Assembly: GCA_015058945.1 (NCBI GenBank)
Contig: SVBF01000017.1
Span: 57,999 to 121,998, forward strand
Length of the DNA stretch: 64,000 nt
Reading direction: 5' to 3'
Origin: Erysipelotrichaceae bacterium
GTDB taxonomy: Bacteria; Bacillota_I; Bacilli_A; RFN20; CAG-826
Both the position numbers and the translations under genes were made by a program. Of this stretch, positions 52,435 through 60,538 are shown piece by piece. The first letter of the stretch is position 1. Each line of letters starts with the position of its first letter. Under the pieces are notes generated by a model, which saw only the letters and a program-made list of their open reading frames with translations, was not told the DNA's origin and did not search any database.

Positions 52435-52475
52435 CGGCACTTCCCGCCTATAGGTAGGTAGGAGGTGCCGTTTTT
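52435..52475 (+). terminator. Hairpin after lysS overlapping the next ribosome site
   Basis: CGGCAC (52435-52440) pairs with GTGCCG (52465-52470), followed by TTTTT (52471-52475). AGGAGG (52460-52465) lies in the loop and stem edge and serves the ATG at 52476. The loop is long (24 bases). Confidence 0.6.
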
Positions 52476-53000
52476 ATGACAAACGACCAATACAAAATAG
52501 AAGAGGAAGCCCTTATCGAGCATCTCAACGCCTTTCTTAAAAGGAAACTCACGGTTATGTTCTCAAAGACTTCGTTCGATAAGTTCAACACTCACTTGAT
52601 CCGTGTTAACACGTTTTACGGAAAGCTGTTCTTCGATGTCTTGACGGGGCGCTCACCGCAGCTAGGACAGTTTGAGGGCATGGGCTTTAAAGACCCGGTC
52701 GAAGGCGTCCTTCAAGGCGCGGCGTACCTATATAAGACATGGAGAGAGATGGGGCTAACCTATGCGGTAACGAGGTACTGCGTCTACATTGACAACATGG
52801 TTTCTAGCCGCAGGATTTACTTAACCCCATCTGAAATCGCCGCGCTTCCGGAAATGGGCCAGTATGTGGATGAACTGGTTTCTAATCTAGCGAAGTTCCA
52901 AACCAAACCGGTTATGGATAGAGGCGCGAAAACACACAAACAGCACACAAATCAAATCGCGCAAAAACGCTGCATTCTTGCCAAAAACACGAATTTCTGA
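52476..53000 (+). CDS. Protein of unknown function
   Basis: The 174-residue product is mostly helical in appearance, with aromatic and charged residues mixed (FYGKLFFDVLTG, AAYLYKTWREMGLTYAVTRYC) and a basic tail (KTHKQHTNQIAQKR). I recognise no family and see no signal peptide or membrane helix. AGGAGG sits ten bases before the ATG, within the lysS terminator hairpin. Codon use is like the neighbouring accessory genes. It ends 22 bases before the convergent protease gene. Confidence 0.65.
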   Translation: MTNDQYKIEEEALIEHLNAFLKRKLTVMFSKTSFDKFNTHLIRVNTFYGKLFFDVLTGRSPQLGQFEGMGFKDPVEGVLQGAAYLYKTWREMGLTYAVTRYCVYIDNMVSSRRIYLTPSEIAALPEMGQYVDELVSNLAKFQTKPVMDRGAKTHKQHTNQIAQKRCILAKNTNF

Positions 53001-53022
53001 TCGAGATTTGCGATTTTATTGA

Positions 53023-55866
53023 TTAAGCGCGAGTGAGTGTGACGGTCGCTTCGGCATCGTTGCCGGTCCCGGTGATCGAGACGGAGAAACTCCAATCGAG
53101 ATTGACGTTCTTGTTCATCTTGGCGGAGTTGGAGAACTGGCTCTTGTAGGTGCTCATGTCGAAGGAAGAACCGTTGCAAAAGAGATCGCTGTCGTCGATG
53201 AAGTTCTTGTTGTGGACGGGGGCGGACGTATCGTTGCGGATCAAACGGAGAAGGTTGTACTTGTCATAAGTGCTACCCAAAGGTGAGCCATAATCCGCAT
53301 CGTTGATCGTGTTGGTGAACGCCTGGATGACGCCGGCCTTCGCGCGGCTATCATAGACGTCGGATGTAAGTTGACTATAGCTTCCGTTGTCGTTCTCGGA
53401 GGTAAAGTATAAGAGCCTGGCGTCGATGTGCCATAGGCGAATTCCCGGTACGGACGGGCCCGTAGGCGTCTTGTCGTAAGAGTAGGTTGCGTCTAATTCG
53501 TTGAGACCGGTCGGGGTGTAAAGTTCGAGCAAGAAATACTCGTCCCAAGGGGAGTCGAATTCGTTCCATTCCGGAGTCAGAAGGATGAGATCGTGGTTCT
53601 TTTGGAACGCGGAGATCGTGATCTCGCAGGAATCGGTAGGGATGTAGGGGTCCGCCCATCCAAAGGCCATGACGGAGAAGGGGTCGTGCCCGCCCACGTT
53701 ATAATCCTGCATGGAGAATCCGCCAGCGTGCTGGGCGTACTCATCACCGTAATCGTAATAATCATCCAAACCAAAGACATGGCCCATCTCGTGGATAAAG
53801 GTATGGGCGTCGATGGTGCAGTGTGAGTTATCACCATGGCCGTAGCTGGATTTGCCAGTCCTCGAGCTAGCGGTTGAAGAGTCATAGAGGAAGTCGTAAG
53901 ACGCCCAGAAGAAGACATTCGGTCCGGGGTTGGTTTTGCTGTTGTTGCCGGAGTCCTGGAGCCAGTAGCAATAAGCCCAAAGATTGTCCACGCTGTCGTC
54001 GTCTAATGATTGGAAGTCTGGGGCGGCATAGATGAGTAAAACACCATCGAGATACCCGTTTCCGTCGCGATCATAGTCCTGTCTCGATTCACTGGGATTA
54101 TTAGTGAAATACCAATTGGCGGCAGAGGTGACTAAGGATTCTGTGGCAGAACCGCCCGTGCTCGAAGGGCCATAGGTGTTATAAGACTTGCCACACTCAT
54201 ACCAATTGGATACGGTGCCCTCGATGGTCAAGCGGCCCGCAGACTCGGTTTCGTAGAAGGATTTGACGCTATGCCAACCGGTCTCTTCTTCGGTTCCAAG
54301 ATAGGCTTTGCGGATATCCTCACGGATGGTTTCTTTCTTGCTGGTGCTGATAAAGGTCGTTGAATCGGTGAACCAAACGGGGATGACGAGAAGCTTGGCC
54401 GTATCGATAGTGGGGGCACTATCGAGTTCGTAGCAGCTGTTCGCGGTGTAGTCCGAATAGTTGTACTTCATCGCGGTCTTCTCGAGGACCGGCGCTTCGC
54501 CGACGGTGACCTTCACGCGGTCGGTGACGGTGCCACTTTCCGCGGTCGCGGTGGCGACGATCTCAGCTTCGCCCATCGCTTTCGCCGTGACTTTTCCGTT
54601 GGCGTCGACGGTCGCGATGGATTCGTCTTCTGACTGGAACGAAACCTCCTTCACATTGGTGTTGGACGGCGTGTAAGTCACGGAAAGCTTCTTGCTTTGG
54701 TTTACGCCTAACTCAAAATCATCCCCAAGGGAGATCGCGGTGGGATAAACAGGTTCGGCGACTCCCATGGCAATGGTAATGGAGTAAATGTGAATACGGT
54801 TTTTGTTTGGAACGCTAAGCGAGATCCAGTTCGATTCGCTCGTCGCGCCAGAGAACGAATCAAAGACATAATCGCCTTCGTTAATAACGTTGAGCATTTG
54901 GCCCGTTTGATTGGCCGATGTTGCGACCGTCAAATTGGAACTGCTATCCGAACTGTATTTTTTGGCATGTACGGTCACCCCGAGAACCAGTGTCGGTTCC
55001 GCGAGGTTTAATGTCAGGCTGCCTTCCGCTTTGCTTGAAGCCAAACGCACGGAACCATCTCCACCCACGAAAGCTTTGGTCACATCGATGTCGCTTATCG
55101 AAATACCGTCAGCGACGTATTCGCCAGTCATGTCGTCAATGTCCGCGCCAGAGGTCCCGCCCGAAGTGTCGAAAGTGACGGTTCCAACGTTGCTAAGGGG
55201 GGCTTGGGACGAAGATGCCGAGCTAGATTTGGAGGTGGATGACTGCGATTCGCTGCTTCCGGGAATGGAAGTGGATTCTTCTTCTGAGGTCTCTTGGGAT
55301 GAAGTTTGCTCGGAAGACGAACTATCTGGGTGAATGCCGCCGCAGTTATAACGGACCGTGACCGACTCGCAATAAACGATTCCGGCAGGGGCGGTAAGTT
55401 TGAAGAAGTCCATGCCTTGAGGGGATTCAATTGGATCGCTTCCGATTTCCACAGCGTCGCTCCAGGAGGCCGAATTCGCCGAGGAGGCGAAGGAAACATA
55501 GAGTTTCGCGCTATCGGAGGCGACTTTGGCGGCGATGGAAAGCAGGCCGCTGACGCCATCGACGGAGACAATTTCGCCTTCGTTGGCTTGGATGATGGCA
55601 AAGCCGCTACCGGTCTTAAGGTTGTAACGTTTTGCGTTCTTATAGGAATAACGGAACGTATTGCCTTGCGTGGTCTTGCCGGTACCGTAAGCGATCTCAC
55701 TCGAATAGGTGGCAGTTGTGATCGCGCCATTACGCGCGTTCAACGACAACTCAAACGTATCCGCGGACATCGTCGTGGCGCGGCGGTTTGAGCTCATGAC
55801 CGCAAAACCGAGAATCAAAGCCCCCGTTAACGTGAGGGAGGCGAGTGCAAATAATTTCTTATTCAT
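53023..55866 (-). CDS. Secreted M6-type zinc metalloprotease with Ser-rich linker and Ig-like domain
   Basis: The 947-residue protein has an N-terminal signal peptide (MNKKLFALASLTLTGALILG), an N-terminal beta domain (about residues 35-180), a Ser/Glu/Thr-rich linker (about 180-225), a second beta domain, a bacterial Ig-like (Big2) repeat near 370-455 (SLGDDFELGVNQSKKL, ATVDANGKVTAK), and a protease domain with FIHEMGHVFGLDDYYDYG near 689-706. HExxH plus the downstream Asp marks a zincin of the M6 immune-inhibitor-A type. No sortase motif is seen, so it is probably released. TTGTAT-17-TACAAT lies upstream with only 11 bases to the ATG. Confidence 0.88.
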   Translation of the reverse strand: MNKKLFALASLTLTGALILGFAVMSSNRRATTMSADTFELSLNARNGAITTATYSSEIAYGTGKTTQGNTFRYSYKNAKRYNLKTGSGFAIIQANEGEIVSVDGVSGLLSIAAKVASDSAKLYVSFASSANSASWSDAVEIGSDPIESPQGMDFFKLTAPAGIVYCESVTVRYNCGGIHPDSSSSEQTSSQETSEEESTSIPGSSESQSSTSKSSSASSSQAPLSNVGTVTFDTSGGTSGADIDDMTGEYVADGISISDIDVTKAFVGGDGSVRLASSKAEGSLTLNLAEPTLVLGVTVHAKKYSSDSSSNLTVATSANQTGQMLNVINEGDYVFDSFSGATSESNWISLSVPNKNRIHIYSITIAMGVAEPVYPTAISLGDDFELGVNQSKKLSVTYTPSNTNVKEVSFQSEDESIATVDANGKVTAKAMGEAEIVATATAESGTVTDRVKVTVGEAPVLEKTAMKYNYSDYTANSCYELDSAPTIDTAKLLVIPVWFTDSTTFISTSKKETIREDIRKAYLGTEEETGWHSVKSFYETESAGRLTIEGTVSNWYECGKSYNTYGPSSTGGSATESLVTSAANWYFTNNPSESRQDYDRDGNGYLDGVLLIYAAPDFQSLDDDSVDNLWAYCYWLQDSGNNSKTNPGPNVFFWASYDFLYDSSTASSRTGKSSYGHGDNSHCTIDAHTFIHEMGHVFGLDDYYDYGDEYAQHAGGFSMQDYNVGGHDPFSVMAFGWADPYIPTDSCEITISAFQKNHDLILLTPEWNEFDSPWDEYFLLELYTPTGLNELDATYSYDKTPTGPSVPGIRLWHIDARLLYFTSENDNGSYSQLTSDVYDSRAKAGVIQAFTNTINDADYGSPLGSTYDKYNLLRLIRNDTSAPVHNKNFIDDSDLFCNGSSFDMSTYKSQFSNSAKMNKNVNLDWSFSVSITGTGNDAEATVTLTRA

Positions 55867-55877
55867 AGGACGCGTGC

Positions 55878-55906
55878 ATTGTACTATGCGCGAGCGAGAG
55901 ATACAA
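55878..55906 (-). promoter_or_regulatory. Promoter of the M6 protease gene
   Basis: On the minus strand TTGTAT (55901-55906), 17 bases, TACAAT (55878-55883). Eleven bases then ATG, no ribosome site. Confidence 0.65.
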
Positions 55907-55926
55907 AACAGGAGATTTTCAAAAAT

Positions 55927-55953
55927 TTAGCACTCATCGCTTGACACTGCTAA
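55927..55953 (+). promoter_or_regulatory. CIRCE operator 1 (HrcA site)
   Basis: TTAGCACTC, nine bases, CACTGCTAA against the consensus TTAGCACTC-N9-GAGTGCTAA: two mismatches in the right arm. The TTGACA -35 element (55941-55946) lies within it. Confidence 0.75.
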
Positions 55954-55968
55954 AAAGAGGGTTATAGT
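55941..55968 (+). promoter_or_regulatory. hsp20 promoter
   Basis: TTGACA (55941-55946), 16 bases, TATAGT (55963-55968), sandwiched between the two CIRCE elements. Confidence 0.8.
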
Positions 55969-55972
55969 ATGG

Positions 55973-55999
55973 TTAGCACTTAGGAACAGCGAGTGCTAA
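55973..55999 (+). promoter_or_regulatory. CIRCE operator 2 (HrcA site)
   Basis: TTAGCACTT, nine bases, GAGTGCTAA: a single mismatch from the CIRCE consensus. It lies just after the -10 element, covering the start site. Confidence 0.92.
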
Positions 56000-56020
56000 A
56001 AAAGCAAAGGAGAAAACACC

Positions 56021-56425
56021 ATGATCTATAACTGCAACAACAAAAATTACCTCGACCCCTTCTTTGAAGCCTTCTTCGGAAAGGGCGCCCAAAACGTCGG
56101 ATATCTTCCGATGAAGACGGATGTCTACGAATCAGACAAGGCCTATCGCTTGGACATTGAAGTCCCTGGCTTCGCAAAGGAAGACTTCAACATCGACTAC
56201 AAGGATGGTTACCTCACCGTTTCCGTCAAATCCCGTGAGAACGAGGAGAAGGAGTTCAAGATGGTCAGCCGCGAACGTTTCGCTGGCGAAACCTCCCGCC
56301 AGTTCTATCTCGGCGACGTCGAGGAGAGCGGCATCACCGCTTCCTACAAAGACGGCATCTTGATCGTCACCGCTCCGAAGCTCCAACCCGAAGAGCAGAA
56401 GCCCCACAAGATCGCAATCATCTAA
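56021..56425 (+). CDS. Small heat shock protein, Hsp20/alpha-crystallin
   Basis: The 134-residue chaperone holds unfolding proteins. It contains one alpha-crystallin domain (about residues 28-122): YRLDIEVPGFAKEDFNIDY, YLTVSVKSR, and the closing GILIVTAPK, and ends in IAII, the I-x-I motif used for oligomer assembly. The ATG has AAAGGAG upstream. Two CIRCE operators around the promoter place it under HrcA heat-shock control; hrcA itself is not in this window. Confidence 0.95.
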   Translation: MIYNCNNKNYLDPFFEAFFGKGAQNVGYLPMKTDVYESDKAYRLDIEVPGFAKEDFNIDYKDGYLTVSVKSRENEEKEFKMVSRERFAGETSRQFYLGDVEESGITASYKDGILIVTAPKLQPEEQKPHKIAII

Positions 56426-56439
56426 TCGGCTTCCCTCGA

Positions 56440-56467
56440 ACGCCGGCCTCTCCCGCCGGCGTTTTTT
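56440..56467 (+). terminator. Intrinsic terminator after hsp20
   Basis: ACGCCGG (56440-56446) pairs with CCGGCGT (56456-56462), followed by a run of T. Confidence 0.85.
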
Positions 56468-56479
56468 CATGCATATCGC

Positions 56480-56528
56480 TTGCGGCAAAGGACAAACCCG
56501 TTAGAATGTATATACCCCCTGGGGGTAT
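56480..56528 (+). promoter_or_regulatory. copA promoter with CsoR operator
   Basis: TTGCGG (56480-56485), 16 bases, TAGAAT (56502-56507), then the perfect 17-bp palindrome ATACCCCC-T-GGGGGTAT (56512-56528) at the transcription start. G/C-tract palindromes of this kind are the known CsoR operators. csoR is the last gene of the same operon, giving copper-dependent autoregulation. The G-run is also the only purine tract before the ATG and may act as ribosome site. Confidence 0.88.
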
Positions 56529-56533
56529 TAATA

Positions 56534-58861
56534 ATGAAGAAGAAATATGATGTGAGCGGCATGATGTGCGCCGCCTGTCAGGCCAACGTCACCCGCGCAG
56601 TAAAGAAGCTCGAAGGCGTGGAAAACGTGAACGTCTCGTTGCTTGGCAAGAACATGGTCGTCGAATTCGACGATGCGAAAACCGGTGACGAAGAGATTAT
56701 CAACGCCGTCGTCTCCGCGGGATATGGCTGTTCCATTTATGTGAATGAATCCATTCGCAAAATTCAAGAAAAGCGTGCAAAAGCCCTTAAAAAGAATCGA
56801 AATCGCTTAATTCTGTCGCTGATTTTGCTCGTTTTTCTCATGTTGTTTTCGATGGGTCCGATGATTCCGTCGGTCATGGATGCGATTCATCGTTCCGGGC
56901 AAATGTCGCTTATCTGCCTTTTGAACGTTACGGCACAGATTGCCTTCTTGATTCCAATCATCGCCTTGAACGCGAATCATTTCTTTTCGGGTTTCCGCTC
57001 CCTTTTCAAAGGCCATCCCAACATGGATTCGCTGGTCGCCTTGGGATCCACCGTCTCCATCGTTTATGGGCTTTATATCTACGTCTTGATGATCATCGCT
57101 CATGTCACGGGCGATGCCGACGCGGTCATGAAACATTCCATGAATCTTTATTTTGAGTCCGCGGCGATGATCCCAACCTTTATCTCGCTGGGCAAATTCT
57201 TTGAGGCTAAGGCGACGAGCAAGACAGTGTCCTCCATCGCCTCTTTGATGGCGTTGACCCCGGACACCGCCCTCGTGATCAAAGACGATAAAGAAGTCGA
57301 AATCCAAACCGAGGCGGTGAACGTAGGCGATATCGTCGCCGTTAAGCCCGGCATGTCTATCCCCGTCGACGGCGTCATCATCGAAGGGTACGCAAGCATT
57401 GACCAATCCGCGATCTCTGGCGAATCCGTCCCCGTCTACAAGAAGGTTGGCGACAAAGTCGTCGCGGGTACCGTGAACAAAGACGGAGCCATTCTTTTCC
57501 GGGTGACGGAAGTCGGCAAAGACACCACGATCGCGAAAATCATCGCGCTTGTTGAGGAAGCGAGTGACTCTAAGGCACCCATTGCCCGCTTGGCCGACCG
57601 CATCTCCGCAATTTTCGTTCCCGCGGTCATCGGCATCAGCCTGTTCACCTTTGGCCTTTGGATGCTGCTTTCCGGTTTGGGTCTTGCCGGCGAAGCGAGG
57701 CCGGACTTTAACTTAAGTCTCCAACTCGCCGTCTCTGTTTTGGTCATTTCCTGCCCATGCGCTTTGGGTTTAGCCACCCCGGTCGCGATTATGGTTGGCA
57801 CCGGCAAGGGTGCGGAAAACGGGGTGCTCATCAAATCCGCCGAAGCGTTTGAACGGGCGAAAAAAGTGGATGCGGTCCTCTTTGACAAAACAGGAACGTT
57901 GACCAAAGGCGAAATGGCGGTCAAAGAAATCGTTTGCTTCGGCGTGGCCGAAGAAGCGGCGATCGCCTTGGCGGCATCCCTCGAATCGCTTTCCTCGCAC
58001 CCATTGTCCAAAGCCATCACCAAATATGCGAACGGATTAGGGATAAAGTACCAACGCGCCTCCACGTTTACGAATGTGCCAGGAAAAGGCGTCAAAGGGG
58101 ATGGCGTGCTTATTGGAAACGCCTCGTTGATGGAAGATAACCACGTCGGCATCGGTCTTGTAAAAGGCGAATTCGATCGATTGAGTTCTGACGGATACAC
58201 CGTGCTGTTCTTAAGCGAAGAAGGCAAAGTCATCGCGTTATTCGCGATTGGTGACGAAATCAAGGAAAACGCGGTAGAAGCGATCAAAAAGTTGCAATCG
58301 ATGGGCAAAAAGACTGTCATCGTCACCGGTGACAACAAAATCACCGCCGCGGCCATTGCCAAAGAGCTCGGTGTCGACGAAGTGTACTCAGAGGTGCTCC
58401 CGGAGCAAAAGCAAGACATCGTAGCCGCCAAGCAAAAGGAGGGCAAATGCGTCGCCTTCGTCGGCGACGGCATCAACGACGCCCCCGCCTTGACCCAAGC
58501 CGATATCGGCATCGCCATCGGTGCTGGAACGGAGGTCGCGATGGATTCGAGCGACATCATCTTGGCCAAGAGTGATCCGTTAGACGTGGCTGCCTGTTTT
58601 GCCTTAAGTAAAAGAGTTGTTACGAACATCAAGCAGAACCTCGGCTGGGCATTCTGCTATAACCTGCTTTTGATTCCGCTTGCCGCCGGTGCTTTCTACG
58701 CGATTTCTGTGACGCCAAACTGGTTCACGGGGTCGCAGCCACACCTCGTGTTGACCCCAATGATCGGAAGTTTGGCCATGTCGCTATCCTCCGTCACCGT
58801 CGTCCTTAACGCATTATGCTTGCGCTTATTCAAGTTTCAACATAACAAGGAGGAAAACTAA
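56534..58861 (+). CDS. copA: Copper-exporting P1B-type ATPase
   Basis: CopA pumps Cu(I) out of the cytoplasm. The 775-residue protein has one N-terminal metal-binding domain (GMMCAAC, Cys12 and Cys15), eight membrane helices, the intramembrane SCPCALGL motif near residue 408, the phosphorylation site DKTGTLTKG near 448 and the GDGINDAPAL hinge near 640. The ATG at 56534 fits the metal-binding domain start and lies six bases after the CsoR operator. Its stop overlaps the copZ ATG. Confidence 0.95.
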   Translation: MKKKYDVSGMMCAACQANVTRAVKKLEGVENVNVSLLGKNMVVEFDDAKTGDEEIINAVVSAGYGCSIYVNESIRKIQEKRAKALKKNRNRLILSLILLVFLMLFSMGPMIPSVMDAIHRSGQMSLICLLNVTAQIAFLIPIIALNANHFFSGFRSLFKGHPNMDSLVALGSTVSIVYGLYIYVLMIIAHVTGDADAVMKHSMNLYFESAAMIPTFISLGKFFEAKATSKTVSSIASLMALTPDTALVIKDDKEVEIQTEAVNVGDIVAVKPGMSIPVDGVIIEGYASIDQSAISGESVPVYKKVGDKVVAGTVNKDGAILFRVTEVGKDTTIAKIIALVEEASDSKAPIARLADRISAIFVPAVIGISLFTFGLWMLLSGLGLAGEARPDFNLSLQLAVSVLVISCPCALGLATPVAIMVGTGKGAENGVLIKSAEAFERAKKVDAVLFDKTGTLTKGEMAVKEIVCFGVAEEAAIALAASLESLSSHPLSKAITKYANGLGIKYQRASTFTNVPGKGVKGDGVLIGNASLMEDNHVGIGLVKGEFDRLSSDGYTVLFLSEEGKVIALFAIGDEIKENAVEAIKKLQSMGKKTVIVTGDNKITAAAIAKELGVDEVYSEVLPEQKQDIVAAKQKEGKCVAFVGDGINDAPALTQADIGIAIGAGTEVAMDSSDIILAKSDPLDVAACFALSKRVVTNIKQNLGWAFCYNLLLIPLAAGAFYAISVTPNWFTGSQPHLVLTPMIGSLAMSLSSVTVVLNALCLRLFKFQHNKEEN

Positions 58862-59085
58862 TGTTCGGAGCGAAGAAACAGATTTTGAAAGTCGAGGGCA
58901 TGATGTGTGCGCACTGCGCTGCCCACGTCGAGGAGGCGCTATCCAAACTCGACGGTGTGAAAGGCGTCAAAGTGGATCTCGACAAAAAGACCGCGACAGT
59001 AAAGGTTTCTAAGGAAATCGACAAGGAGACCTATGCGAAGGCAATCACTGAAGCGGGCTATAAGTTCGTGGAGGTTTTGGAATGA
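58861..59085 (+). CDS. copZ: Copper chaperone CopZ
   Basis: The 74-residue heavy-metal-associated domain has the Cu(I) site GMMCAHC (Cys16, Cys19) and the beta-alpha-beta-beta-alpha-beta layout. It passes copper to CopA and to the repressor. AAGGAGG precedes the ATG, which overlaps the copA stop; its own end overlaps csoR. Confidence 0.94.
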   Translation: MFGAKKQILKVEGMMCAHCAAHVEEALSKLDGVKGVKVDLDKKTATVKVSKEIDKETYAKAITEAGYKFVEVLE

Positions 59086-59345
59086 AGGCTGATCACGCAA
59101 AGGTAACGCGTCAACTCAAGATCGCCCGAGGCCAAATCGACGGCCTGCTTAAGATGGTGGAGGAAGATGCGTATTGCATCGACGTTTCCAACCAATTGAT
59201 GGCCACCAGTGCGCTTTTGAGAAAGGTAAACGCCATCGTTCTTTCCGCCCATTTGGAACACTGTGTTAAAGAGGCGAAGGACGAGGAAGACGCCAATAAG
59301 AAAATCGCCGAGATTCAGTCGCTGCTCCTGCGGTTGATGGATTAA
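59082..59345 (+). CDS. csoR: Copper-sensing repressor CsoR
   Basis: The 87-residue all-helical protein belongs to the DUF156/CsoR family. The Cu(I) ligands are visible with the canonical spacing: Cys32, His57 and Cys61 (25 and 4 residues apart, as in M. tuberculosis Cys36-His61-Cys65). Binding copper releases it from the operator upstream of copA. The ATG overlaps copZ by four bases; the TAA overlaps the convergent peptidase gene by four bases. Confidence 0.94.
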   Translation: MKADHAKVTRQLKIARGQIDGLLKMVEEDAYCIDVSNQLMATSALLRKVNAIVLSAHLEHCVKEAKDEEDANKKIAEIQSLLLRLMD

Positions 59346-60529
59346 TCCAAAGAAAGAATGGGGATAATGGCTTCTTGTAGTCCTCCGACGACGAGAAGCT
59401 CTTTTCCTTTTATGTGGAGGTCGGTTTCCGTGCGCACGCCAAATTCCGGCGTATAGATGCCCGGCTCATCGGAGAAAGAAGTGCCATCGAGCAATATCCG
59501 GGTGTCGTGGGACTCGAAATTGTCCAGATTTGCCCCAGGGCCATGGGGTGAGTCGTCACTATAAATACTATGGCCGAGGCGATGGACGAAGTATTCGCCA
59601 TAGCCTCCATCGGTGATGATCTTTCTGGCGACGTCATCGACCTCATAGGCCTGAACGGGGCGGAGAGGGAGCTCGCGCCTAAGGAATTCAATCGCCCCAT
59701 CTCGGGCGGCCTTGGCCAAGTTGAAACGATCGACGTATTTTTGCGGAACGCTCGTCCCGACATATCCCATCCAGGTGATGTCGGCATAGATGCTGCCGGG
59801 CGCGGCGAACTTCGCCCACATGTCGATTAAGACCAAGTCCCCTTCTTTGATTTTGGAGAATTGATCCTTCGTCGGGGTGTAGTGGGGGTTTGAGGCGTTA
59901 GGCCCTATCGCGACAAGAGGTGCCTCGTCGTAAACCATCCCCTCCTCGTCGAACCTGCGGGCGATGAATTGCTGGATTTCGTATTCGTCACTCACGCCTC
60001 TCTCACGGATTCTTTTCGCGATTAACGCAAAGGCCTCATCTTTGATTTTCAGGCAGGTTTTGCAGGCTTCGATTTGCGATTGTAGGCCTTTTTCGTCCAT
60101 GACGCAGGTCATTTCCTGCAGCAAATCGGCGGACGGAATCACCTTGATGCCGAGCTCTTTGACGAAGGCGACAGATCCGTAATCCGCCAAGCTGACGCGA
60201 GGCAATAAACCGGCTTCCGAGACGTCCATCATGACGGTCTGGTATGAGGCGAAAAGGGCGCGTTCCAACGCGAGCATTTCCTGCCAGGTTTTGTAAACCT
60301 TCAGATCAAAGCGAGAGAGCGTCTCCTCGTCGGAGAGATATACGGTGTCGATGCTATGGGTGATGAGGTAAGGACGGCCTGAAGCGGGGATGACCATGAA
60401 TATCTTGCGGGTCAGCATCTTCTGACCCAAGAAGCGAAGCAGGGCCGGATTATGGTTTTCGTAATCGACGAGGATCCATGCGTCCGCGCCGCCAAGCCCG
60501 ATTAGTTTCTGAATGTTTTGGATTTCCAT
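59342..60529 (-). CDS. Xaa-Pro peptidase-like protein, family M24
   Basis: The 395-residue protein has a creatinase-type N-terminal domain (about residues 1-160) and a pita-bread catalytic domain: metal ligands in LVLIDMWAK and YADITW near 225-245, HRLGHSIY near 320-327, DEPGIYTPEFGVRTETDL near 355-372. Such enzymes hydrolyse Xaa-Pro bonds or dipeptides in the cytoplasm. GGAGG precedes the ATG closely (GGAGGCAATT). Followed on the same strand by the stop of the FtsX-like gene nine bases upstream, so these three leftward genes may be one operon. Confidence 0.88.
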   Translation of the reverse strand: MEIQNIQKLIGLGGADAWILVDYENHNPALLRFLGQKMLTRKIFMVIPASGRPYLITHSIDTVYLSDEETLSRFDLKVYKTWQEMLALERALFASYQTVMMDVSEAGLLPRVSLADYGSVAFVKELGIKVIPSADLLQEMTCVMDEKGLQSQIEACKTCLKIKDEAFALIAKRIRERGVSDEYEIQQFIARRFDEEGMVYDEAPLVAIGPNASNPHYTPTKDQFSKIKEGDLVLIDMWAKFAAPGSIYADITWMGYVGTSVPQKYVDRFNLAKAARDGAIEFLRRELPLRPVQAYEVDDVARKIITDGGYGEYFVHRLGHSIYSDDSPHGPGANLDNFESHDTRILLDGTSFSDEPGIYTPEFGVRTETDLHIKGKELLVVGGLQEAIIPILSLD

Positions 60530-60538
60530 AATTGCCTC

